DNA from: a bacterium
Lineage (GTDB): Bacteria; Actinomycetota; Acidimicrobiia; Spongiisociales; Spongiisociaceae
NCBI GenBank assembly: GCA_026710435.1
Contig: JAPOQZ010000020.1
Coordinates: 1-55,436, forward strand
Direction: 5' to 3'
Length of the DNA stretch: 55,436 bases
Below are positions 11,001 to 16,201 of the stretch, piece by piece; the stretch's first letter is position 1; the number at the start of each line of letters is the position of its first letter. Position numbers and translations under genes: made by a program. A model generated the notes under the pieces. It worked only from the letters and a program-made list of their open reading frames with translations. It did not search any database and was not told the origin of the DNA.

Positions 11001-12000
11001 CGAATCCCGGAGTGTGTACAGGGTGACGGTGTCGGTCAGTGACGGCAACCGCATCTCGGGACAGCAACGCGCGGACCGGGACGACTCGATCGCCGTGACG
11101 ATCCGTGTCACCGACCACAACGAGTCCGGCGCGGTGGCCCTGTCCGCGCTTACCCCCCGGGTCGGCGTCCCGCTGGAAGCCGCAGCAGCCGATCCCGACG
11201 GCGATATCAGCAGCATCGCGTGGCAGTGGGAACGTTCGGTGGACAGCCAAACATGGACGCCGGTCGTGGGCGCCACCGGTGCTGTGTACACACCCGTCCA
11301 AGCAGACGCGGGCCACCACCTGCGGGCTGCCGCCTCCTACACCGATCGTCACGGATCCGCCCGAGCCGTGTCGGCGGCCGCCCCCGCGGTCACCGATGGT
11401 GTCGCCACCGGTTTCGACGACGTGGCAGACCAGGGAACGCACCTACCCGCCATCACGGCCCTCGCCGAACAGGGAATCTTCGTGGACACCGAGTGCGCGG
11501 ATGGGGGGTTCTGTCCCCGCCAACCCATCCATCGGTGGACTATGGCCGTCTGGCTCATCCGGATCCTCGACGACCCGGCCCCCGTAATCGGATTGGCCCG
11601 CTTCCTCGACACCGACGCCGGGCAATGGTGGCTCCGCTACGTCGAAGCCCTAGCCAACGCCGACATCACCCTCGGCTGCCGCACCGACCCACCCGCCTAC
11701 TGCCCCGACCGATCTGTCACACGAGCCCAAATGGCCAGCTTCCTAGCACGCGCCCTCAACCCCCAACCCGCTCCGGCGCCGGCCGGGTTCACCGACATCG
11801 AAGGCAACACACACGCCGCCAACATCAACGCCCTCGCCGCCGCCGGCATCACCCTCGGCTGCCGCACCGACCCACCCGCCTACTGCCCCGACCAGCCGGT
11901 AACACGAGCCCAGATGGCCAGCTTCCTGCACCGCGCCACCGCCCTCCCCCGAACACCCGACACCGGAACCAACCCCCCGCCAACCAACGAACAACCATAG
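5050..12000 (+). CDS. Giant modular S8 (subtilisin/kexin-like) protease with SLH-like C-terminus
   Basis: This 2316-residue secreted protease starts at TTG 5050, with GAGGG about 5-9 nt upstream and a signal peptide (FLALALLALLVAP) right after. In order I see two FN3 domains (about 35-225) and three prepeptidase-type beta domains (about 230-590). The S8 catalytic domain covers about 605-935, with D646 (VVDNGLD), H681 (THGTRVAG), N779 (SAGNG) and S850 (GGTSAAAPAVSG). It is followed by a P/Homo-B domain (about 936-1070), an FN3 domain and several cadherin-like and Ig-like repeats. A proline run (about 1882-1903), another cadherin-like repeat and three cysteine-bearing SLH-like repeats (about 2123-2300) end the protein. 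The triad is complete, so it should be active. The SLH end suggests cell-wall attachment. It has no prodomain of its own; the gene before it may supply one. Confidence 0.9.
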   Translation: MNPAGPRPPWLRHLRTFLALALLALLVAPAEGQPQTPGPPTIDSVTPFHQALIIEWTAPGGVTGITAYDLRYIETAATDKSDSQWTVLSGIWTSGDLRYVLGGLTNGTEYDVQLRTVTSVSGAWSATSTGTPESNEPEVIKGDEALTVSWEVPADTDEADITAYDLRYRQSTATTWIEREGIWTSGQREYLLSGLSNGTEYDLQVRPVTTSKGTWSATGRGRPAEHGGTRATATHLPLDTRMGGAIKPASDVDYFTIVLGARTEFFVFTEGTVDTVGRLYDATGTQLAYSDDAGLPHGPRNFAITAALAAGTYYLRVTSYPSITRPRDRTGAYVLVAETTPETTGRSDAADIELDSIEYSVLYPRGDEDYFKLELADETDLMIRSVTRIYDLRAELLDSNGNKLLLNDDGHLPSDRREFMIRSTLSPGVYYLKVESYPHSRASRYAVTGLYAIHVEVIEEPGNTLSDAIEMAFDTDATSFLEGGRMEPSTDVDYFKVVTTSPTYVFIRAVSYSVDVDGALLDSQGMAVQADVYEDTFYGRSGPTDAAQGFTVRTLLPAGTHYIKVDVANDAGTGTYAISVAEDRIRLAARTTCSTIPATFSDPFSGCQWHLRNTGQLSGDAGEDLNVRDVWAGNNLGAGVNVAVVDNGLDHRHDDLAANVDASRNHDYTGGDDVFHFGETHGTRVAGVIAARDNDVGVRGVAPRATIYGFNILRAGTEANVVDAAGREMDTTHISNNSWGFLEGPGVDRTSVAWENAVEAGITRGVGGKGVLYVWSAGNGHRAGDNASLDEIANFYGVTAVCAVTDRGERASYSEMGANLWVCGPSSGGRAGIATTTNFNVYYDSFGGTSAAAPAVSGVAALVRSANPDLTWRDVKLVLAGSARKNDRTDAGWETGAAKYGSDSERYNFNHQYGFGAVDAKAAVDLADGWTLLPPFTEETVDSTGGPVTIPDTRTSVTSAVTIGSDVQFTEFVEINVDLSIGRFRDLSVELVSPSGAVSVLSTPLDPDRCASYNRSYDTECGLDGEFRFGSARHLGENPAGEWTLRVTDQHRFGVTGELRNWSLTVYGHGGVPGEPVIKRIVPGDTSLTVNWSPPSVGASTITAYQVRHIESSAPDKSDSNWTEEDAGDGTARSHTITSLTTNSRYDVQLRATNDVGDSPWSATTVGTPVLNTDPYFEEAGTTRSVAENSAPRTAVGAAVTAIDPDGPALTYTLSGAGARFFDFDTGTAQITVADGTVLDAETRDRYSVSVSVSDGKDQDDQDDTRTDATITVSIEVSDIDEPPVVAGQDNIFYTENGSTPIGVYTATDPEQQQISSWGIEGPDGALFGYDLANNRFTVKFQAPPDYEAHADADGDGTYELTVTAGTGGTDTGSLAVKVTVTNVNEPHQVGGGTSVDVSEGGARRVGAYTVTDPENAMFTWGLSGADHDDFTISSDGVLSFAAVPDFEARADSNRDNTFEVTVEASDGSITEDIDVAVRVTNEEESGSLTLPTHPQVDTRITAVLTDPDGSISSRTWAWHRSTTASGPWTTISGATSGTYTPTSTDETNYLRATVTYTDGYGTGNSVQTVADNPVQPKPATNQPPRFPTSTATRSVDENTRAGSDIGLPVEADDTDPLTYTMEGAHATSFEIERSTGQLLTKDPLDYEGQRRYQVRVKATDPSGAADTIVVTIDVVNLNEPGTVTLSMDPPRVGAPIRADLTDPDGSLSGRTWAWHRSTAASGPWTSISGATSGSYTPTAADENHYLRATVTYTDGEGPDTAEAVTRSQVEPEPELRLSATPTRITEGRSATITAATRSGAALPQDRTITLVLTGSAIEGTDYAIVPSAITITAGQASGTATLTALTDNTSEPAETITIRAVTNGRTVGTVTITIPANRNTPPPPPPPPPPPPPPPPPPPPPPGPTEDDGDPPVDPGRPEFVEGTTAVRTVAENRPVGFELGDPVVATDPDGDSLVYTLGGADAGSFEIDPSSGQISTRTVLDYESRSVYRVTVSVSDGNRISGQQRADRDDSIAVTIRVTDHNESGAVALSALTPRVGVPLEAAAADPDGDISSIAWQWERSVDSQTWTPVVGATGAVYTPVQADAGHHLRAAASYTDRHGSARAVSAAAPAVTDGVATGFDDVADQGTHLPAITALAEQGIFVDTECADGGFCPRQPIHRWTMAVWLIRILDDPAPVIGLARFLDTDAGQWWLRYVEALANADITLGCRTDPPAYCPDRSVTRAQMASFLARALNPQPAPAPAGFTDIEGNTHAANINALAAAGITLGCRTDPPAYCPDQPVTRAQMASFLHRATALPRTPDTGTNPPPTNEQP
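10692..10757 (+). repeat. Proline-codon run (CCTCCTCCG units) inside the protease gene
   Basis: About 66 bases consist of CCTCCTCCG units followed by CCTCCACCG units, encoding an uninterrupted run of about 22 prolines. It separates the Ig/cadherin-like stalk from the last cadherin-like repeat and the SLH-like anchor. Such runs act as rigid wall-spanning linkers, and the near-identical units make the tract prone to length change by slippage. Confidence 0.9.
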
Positions 12001-12071
12001 ACCGAACCGGATCACGAAGCGCCTCAGCTGGTTGGCGTGCTGTCCGGCGATAGGATGGTCCGGCTCATGGA

Positions 12072-12221
12072 CTACAGGGCTGCCAACACCGTCGAGGTGC
12101 TGAACCGGGCCACCAGCGCCATCTGGGACGAGATGCCGGCATCTCCGTAGGAGTTGTGGTTACCGTCAGAGTACACGACCACCGTCAACTCCGGGTAGTA
12201 GGAGTGTGTATTACGGGACAT
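12072..12221 (-). pseudogene. Possible 3' remnant of a gene beside the palindromic element
   Basis: On the minus strand a 49-residue frame reads as plausible protein: YYPELTVVVYSDGNHNSYG, then SSQMALVARFS and a stop. It resembles the end of a beta-lactamase-like serine hydrolase, but the match is weak. Upstream it runs into the 105-bp palindromic element, so any remaining 5' part has been displaced or lost. The opposite strand has a 31-residue frame (12055-12150) that looks less protein-like. I see nothing else between 12001 and 12249. Confidence 0.3.
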
Positions 12222-12249
12222 TCTCCAAAGGGCGTTTGGGTCCAAGCCC

Positions 12250-12354
12250 TAGGAGGGTGCTGAACAATGACGATTGCTCGGGCCTGCCACCCGCCGGTCC
12301 AGGTATTTCGCCGGCGGTTGGCAGGCCGCTGGTGGATTGCTCAGCACCCTTCTA
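12250..12354 (-). mobile_element. 105-bp palindromic element, copy A (inverted)
   Basis: The element runs from TAGGAGGGTGCTGA to TCAGCACCCTTCTA, 105 bp, in reverse orientation to the other four core copies. Inside it, GGCCTGCC...CCGCC arms pair around a short variable loop, so almost the whole unit can fold as one hairpin. It has no coding capacity. It lies between the 3' ends of convergent genes (protease and toxin). The terminal inverted repeats and ambiguous TA edges suggest a transposase-dependent MITE, though no transposase is present in the window. Confidence 0.85.
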
Positions 12355-12433
12355 GCGGAGTTGGGGTCCGATCTCACGAGTTGGTTGGCCTCCCTGAAGC
12401 CGGTACGGCTCCCCGCTGAGTGCCGGGGGTTGG

Positions 12434-12736
12434 TTACGGGAGGATGCTGTGGTCGCCGCAACGATGCCATTGCACATGGAGTAGCCCACTGACCGCAGTG
12501 TCCCCCCAGGAGAAGGTTGCCCGCCCGTCGGGCGCCCACGTCATCTCATAGATGCCCCACGTTCCCTTGACCCGTTTCACACGGAGACCGGGTCGGAACC
12601 AGGACCGTTCACCCGCTTCGATTGCCCATAGGTCATCAACGAACCGGCCCAGCGCGGTACGGAAGCGGTTCTGTTGCGCCGGTGTTAGCCCATGGAAATC
12701 GCGCAGGAACGCCTCAGACTCTTCATGAGTAGGCAT
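12434..12736 (-). CDS. RelE/HigB-like toxin of a type II module
   Basis: This 100-residue basic protein has the RelE/ParE-superfamily layout. An N-terminal helical part (LRDFHGLTPAQQNRFRTALG) precedes FRPGLRVKRVKG, GIYEMTWAPDGRATFSWG and a C-terminal HVQWHRCGDH. Members of this family cut mRNA at the ribosome, and the terminal basic/His residues are consistent with that activity. The gene starts 12 nt after the stop of the small acidic protein encoded upstream on the same strand, as expected for an antitoxin-toxin operon. The palindromic element and a remnant lie downstream. Function is inferred by family resemblance and gene order. Confidence 0.7.
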   Translation of the reverse strand: MPTHEESEAFLRDFHGLTPAQQNRFRTALGRFVDDLWAIEAGERSWFRPGLRVKRVKGTWGIYEMTWAPDGRATFSWGDTAVSGLLHVQWHRCGDHSILP

Positions 12737-12748
12737 TGGCTGTGTGGG

Positions 12749-12934
12749 CTAGTCGTCAGCCGCATCGTGCAACCGAGAGTCGAGGCATGCGAGGAACTCC
12801 TCGCTGCTCGCATGAAAATGGGTTCGACCGGCCGCGAAGTCACCGGTCGGGTCGGGGTTCTTGCCGATGTCTGCGTGTATGTCAGCCACTGTCAGTGGCT
12901 CTTGGTCGGTGTCGCTCATAGGAATAGCAGCCAT
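12749..12934 (-). CDS. Small acidic antitoxin partner
   Basis: This 61-residue acidic protein precedes the RelE-like toxin on the same strand by 12 nt. The start at 12934 is supported by GGGAGGAG about 6 nt upstream; an inner ATG at 12919 is possible. The sequence TVADIHADIGKNPDPTGDFAAG has the character of an antitoxin tail that wraps a toxin. I see no helix-turn-helix or ribbon-helix-helix, so DNA-binding autoregulation is uncertain. I infer the role from size, charge and position. Bases 12935-13118 upstream contain no gene I can support. Confidence 0.6.
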   Translation of the reverse strand: MAAIPMSDTDQEPLTVADIHADIGKNPDPTGDFAAGRTHFHASSEEFLACLDSRLHDAADD

Positions 12935-13118
12935 TGTGTGGCTCCTCCCGACGAATGGTAAAACGGCTAGCAGCCCAACCGTCTGGGCCTCTTCGATGTC
13001 ACTTGATTCTACCAGGTCCAGAGCTATTAGACCGGGCTCGCCCGCAGATCCGTCAAGTCGGTTCAGGTGACGGCTCAGCTGTCGACAGGAGCTACGACCG
13101 CAACTGGTGCAGCCGACC

Positions 13119-13754
13119 CTACATGTTGGTCAACGGACCGCGCAGGATGCTCCGTCCGGAATGGCTCGCGTCGCCGTCGCGGGGCTCGATGCTGATGTCG
13201 ACCACGTAGTAGTCGGCGGGGTCATGACTCGGTGGAACGTCCAGGCTCCCGGGGTCGGCAGGGTCCACCAACCCGATGGAGACCAGATCGGCGACGTTGC
13301 CGTCGTCGTCGGGTCGGATGAGCCACACCTCGAGATCGGCGCCGTCGCCGGGGAAGGGCAGATCGGCCTCCACAATATCGATTGTCAACTCGCCGTCGTC
13401 GGAGACCAGATTGGCTCCGCCCCTGGCGTCCGAGCCAAGGGCATCTAAACTCACAGGATCATAGGCGAGGGTTGCCGAGGCGATCACCTGACCGCCATCG
13501 CCGCTCAAGGCGAGGAACGCGCCGATTCCGACTACCGCGACGATGAGAGCAGCGGCGGCTCTGACCAAGACACGCCTTGGAAGCCGCCTCCTCGAATGGA
13601 GTGGGACAACGCTTGCAGAGGCGTCTTCGTGCATGCCGATCGCCGCTTCGATCCCGTCCCAGACCTCATCGGGTGGTTCCATCAACTCGATGCCTCCCTC
13701 GCCCAAGTCACGAAGCAACGCTTCAAGATCCGGATCGGGGAACTTGTCAGTCAT
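13119..13754 (-). CDS. RskA-type anti-sigma factor
   Basis: This 211-residue protein has a short cytoplasmic N-terminal region (about 1-65) and one transmembrane segment (about 68-88, RAAAALIVAVVGIGAFLAL). An extracytoplasmic domain follows with the features of the anti-sigma-K factor RskA C-terminal family: DLEVWLIRPDDDGNVADLVS and YYVVDISIEPRDG. It overlaps the preceding ECF sigma factor gene by 8 nt, so the two are made together. It should hold that sigma factor inactive at the membrane until an external signal triggers its release, the usual mechanism of this family. The N-terminal region lacks an obvious zinc-binding HxxxCxxC motif. Confidence 0.85.
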   Translation of the reverse strand: MTDKFPDPDLEALLRDLGEGGIELMEPPDEVWDGIEAAIGMHEDASASVVPLHSRRRLPRRVLVRAAAALIVAVVGIGAFLALSGDGGQVIASATLAYDPVSLDALGSDARGGANLVSDDGELTIDIVEADLPFPGDGADLEVWLIRPDDDGNVADLVSIGLVDPADPGSLDVPPSHDPADYYVVDISIEPRDGDASHSGRSILRGPLTNM

Positions 13755-14292
13755 TGGCCGACTCCAGTAGGTGTCGGATCTTCAAGAGGCTACGCCGGAG
13801 GTCGCTCTTCACCGTACCGAGAGGTAACGACATCCGATCCGCTATCTGACGGTGGGTCAAACCTTCGAAATAGTGCAGCACGACGACCCGTCTCGCACGA
13901 TCCGACAGAGAGCGCAGAGCATCGGCGATCAGCAGCTTGGTCCCAACAGCGTCGATCTCCGAACGCGTCGGAAGTTCCGCAGGGTCACGGTTATCACGCC
14001 GCTCGGAGTGCCTACGCTCAGCACGGACATTGTCGATAATCCGGTTCCTCGTGATCGAAATGAGCCAGCCGACCAGGGTGCCCTTCGCCGGGTCGAATCG
14101 GTGCCGGCTCCTCCAAGCGCTGATGAACACCTCCTGGGTAACGTCGCTAGCGCGGGCCTCATCCAGGGTCCGGCGGCAATAGGTGTAGATCAGCCTCCCA
14201 TGCTGGAGGTATGCCGCCCTCAACGACTGTTCCTCGCCACGAGCGAACGCCTTCCCCACACTGTGGGCACTCTCGGACTCAAGGATCAGCAC
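13747..14292 (-). CDS. ECF RNA polymerase sigma factor (SigK-like)
   Basis: This protein of about 181 residues carries sigma-70 region 2 (VTQEVFISAWRSRHRFDP, GWLISITRNRIIDNVRAERR) and region 4 (SLSDRARRVVVLHYFEGLTH, then MSLPLGTVKSDLRRSL). It overlaps the RskA-type anti-sigma gene by 8 nt. I place the start at GTG 14292. TACACT (14304-14299) lies 6 nt before it, with TTGAAG at 14325-14320 as possible -35, matching the leaderless pattern of other genes here. The TTG at 14325 would then be promoter rather than start codon. It directs transcription of an unknown stress regulon and probably of itself. Confidence 0.88.
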   Translation of the reverse strand: MLILESESAHSVGKAFARGEEQSLRAAYLQHGRLIYTYCRRTLDEARASDVTQEVFISAWRSRHRFDPAKGTLVGWLISITRNRIIDNVRAERRHSERRDNRDPAELPTRSEIDAVGTKLLIADALRSLSDRARRVVVLHYFEGLTHRQIADRMSLPLGTVKSDLRRSLLKIRHLLESAND

Positions 14293-14298
14293 ACTCGA

Positions 14299-14304
14299 AG
14301 TGTA
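14299..14304 (-). promoter_or_regulatory. Candidate -10 box of the ECF sigma gene
   Basis: TACACT lies 6 nt before the GTG at 14292 on the minus strand. TTGAAG is 15 nt further upstream. No Shine-Dalgarno is visible, so a leaderless transcript is likely. It decides between the GTG 14292 and TTG 14325 starts. Confidence 0.45.
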
Positions 14305-14401
14305 TGACACCCCAAAGCGCTTCAATACGCGACGCCGCTAGGAGGGTGAGTGCCACTCCATCTCGTCGGTCATGACCGGTGCGATAGCGCGGGGGGAAGA
14401 G

Positions 14402-15676
14402 TCACGATCCCGATCCCGATCCCGATCCCGAGGAGGTATCCGGTCTCCTGCGTGTTGAGCCGGCTACAGCTGCCTGGTCCCATCGCACGACGAACAATCC
14501 CGACCGGGGTTTGGGTGTGAACCACGTCGACTTGGGAGGCATGAGCCGACCTTCATCGGCAACCTTCATCACCTCTCCGATCAGAGCAGGACGCATGGCG
14601 AAACCCACAGCCCCAGGATAGGCAGCCGTCTGCTGTTCCAATCCGGTCAGCGACTCCCCTCCCGTAACGTAGGACAACCGGCCATCCTGGTAGGAAGACA
14701 CCCCGAAGACCGGACCCAGGACCCGATCGTGCAGCAGGCTCACGTCGAGACCGGCCACGGGATCGGGGGACCGCTCTCCCCGGTAGCGCAGCCGGTACCA
14801 GGTGCCGTCGAGCAACATCGCCAGTTCCCCACGGGCACGCGGGCGCGGGTTTGCTCCGCCGGGCGGACCGATCGGCCTCACTTCCCAATCCGGCCGGAGT
14901 CGACGCTTCACCTGTCCGGGTCCAGGCACCCTGTCCAACCGGATCAGCCGGTTGTATTCCACGGCGTCGAGATGGTCGGTAGGGAAGAGGATGGCGAGGA
15001 ACCATCCAGGACCCGCCCCGCTTCGGGACGAGGCAGCGACCCGGTGGTGGCCGTCGGTGATGTACATCGAGTCGATGCGGGCGATGGCCGCCTTGACCCT
15101 GGCAACGTCGGCCGGCTCGGCAACGGTCCAGAGCCTCTGGCGCACACCGTCAAAGCCCGTGAAGTCCCTAGAGGGTGCCGCCGACGAGAGTTCCTCGATG
15201 AGTCGGAGATGTCGGGCGTCGGCTTGGAAGCCCAAGGACACGGGACTTGAAGCCAGCCTGGCCACCCGGAAGAAGCGGGCGAGATCGTCGACCCGATCAT
15301 CGATAGTCCCCTCGTGACCGATCACGCGACCTTCCCGTATAGCCGACACCGGTATACCGGCGACGATTCCCGACTGGCGATGACTGCCCGTGTCGAGTTC
15401 GTAGAGGAAGAACACACTGCCCGGTACCTGCTCGAACAGGCGCCGCTCCAGCATCCCCTGGAAGTGTCGGGCCGCCCGCCGCGCGGTCGCCCGCCTGCTC
15501 CGAACGGGATCGGGGAAGTCGCGGGCGGACAGGGTGATGTTGACGAAGGAGTCCGGATGCTCCACGGCGAATCGGTAACGACCTCCGCCGGGAATGGCGT
15601 CGTATTGGGGCGCCACGATGTCAGCAACCCGATCCGCCCGGGCAACCATGGCTTCGACCGGAATGGCGGACTTCAT
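14402..15676 (-). CDS. DUF1015 family protein
   Basis: This 424-residue protein has the standard DUF1015 length and landmarks: the N-terminal VAPQYDAIP, FVNITLS, then FFLYEL near residue 105. A central YITDGHHRVAAS motif (about 210) is followed by NRLIRL, and PPKSTWFTPKPRSGLFV sits near the end. The family is widespread but has no firmly established biochemical role. The conserved DGHHR motif suggests a catalytic or ligand pocket. The last residues are a GSGSGSGS tail encoded by perfect GATCCC/GGATCG repeats running into the stop codon, likely added by slippage. It is transcribed alone on the minus strand. Confidence 0.85.
   Translation of the reverse strand: MKSAIPVEAMVARADRVADIVAPQYDAIPGGGRYRFAVEHPDSFVNITLSARDFPDPVRSRRATARRAARHFQGMLERRLFEQVPGSVFFLYELDTGSHRQSGIVAGIPVSAIREGRVIGHEGTIDDRVDDLARFFRVARLASSPVSLGFQADARHLRLIEELSSAAPSRDFTGFDGVRQRLWTVAEPADVARVKAAIARIDSMYITDGHHRVAASSRSGAGPGWFLAILFPTDHLDAVEYNRLIRLDRVPGPGQVKRRLRPDWEVRPIGPPGGANPRPRARGELAMLLDGTWYRLRYRGERSPDPVAGLDVSLLHDRVLGPVFGVSSYQDGRLSYVTGGESLTGLEQQTAAYPGAVGFAMRPALIGEVMKVADEGRLMPPKSTWFTPKPRSGLFVVRWDQAAVAGSTRRRPDTSSGSGSGSGS
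14404..14431. repeat. GATCCC microsatellite at the end of the DUF1015 gene
   Basis: About 4.5 tandem copies of the hexamer GATCCC (read on the plus strand) encode alternating Gly-Ser to the stop codon of the minus-strand DUF1015 gene. The unit is a multiple of three, so copy-number change would lengthen or shorten the tail without a frameshift. Confidence 0.85.
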
Positions 15677-15842
15677 CCGACGCGCTCCCGAGTGTCAGTG
15701 CTCAAACGTCCCCTAGCGGGTCCGTAGGACCGCCAAGGATAACGCCGGTCATCGTGTAGAGAGTCCACCACTTCCACTGACCTGGCCCCTGCTCCTGTGT
15801 TCTCGGACCGATCTGTCACACCCGGCTGATAACTTCGACACC

Positions 15843-15989
15843 ATGATGAAATACCCGACAGAGGAACAGAAAAAGAAGGCCATCGAGGCATTCTCCGCGG
15901 CCGAGCGAGCGCTGCGGGAGACGGGAATCGGGTTCACGGTCGTGGAGGGACCGGAGGCCGAGGTCAGCGATCCACCCCTCGCTGCATGA
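15843..15989 (+). CDS. 48-residue protein of unknown function
   Basis: The frame MMKYPTEEQKKKAIEAF... encodes a small hydrophilic protein. Its first half is a strongly predicted charged helix (EEQKKKAIEAFSAAERALRE), then GIGFTVVEG and an acidic tail. Codon use is GC-rich in third positions, as in its neighbours. TAACTT at 15830-15835 lies 7 nt before the first ATG with no Shine-Dalgarno, the leaderless arrangement also seen elsewhere here. It is too small for most gene callers. It precedes the helicase-nuclease operon by 212 bp, a stretch in which I see no other gene. I do not recognise the family. Confidence 0.55.
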   Translation: MMKYPTEEQKKKAIEAFSAAERALRETGIGFTVVEGPEAEVSDPPLAA

Positions 15990-16201
15990 CCCCAGGGTCC
16001 CCCTGTTTGTGACATCGGCCGAATGCCAGAGTTGCGCCACGGGACGCGGCGTTCGGTGAGTCCGCGGGGTCCCGGCGGAGGCGTGAAGGAACATCGGGCC
16101 GGTCCGGGCGACGCTCGGTGGCCGGCGGTAGGCTGGCGCGGCATCCAATGGTGGCCATTCGGGCCCCGTAGGGTCTGACGACCACCCCCTCCTATCGGCG
16201 T

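Noticed and set aside
12055..12150. 31-residue plus-strand open frame
   Set aside because: It has no ribosome-binding site or promoter box, and the opposite strand reads as a more plausible protein tail.
14339..14352. Isolated TAGGAGGGTG near 14339 as another palindromic element
   Set aside because: Only the first ten bases match. No complementary end lies within 150 bp.
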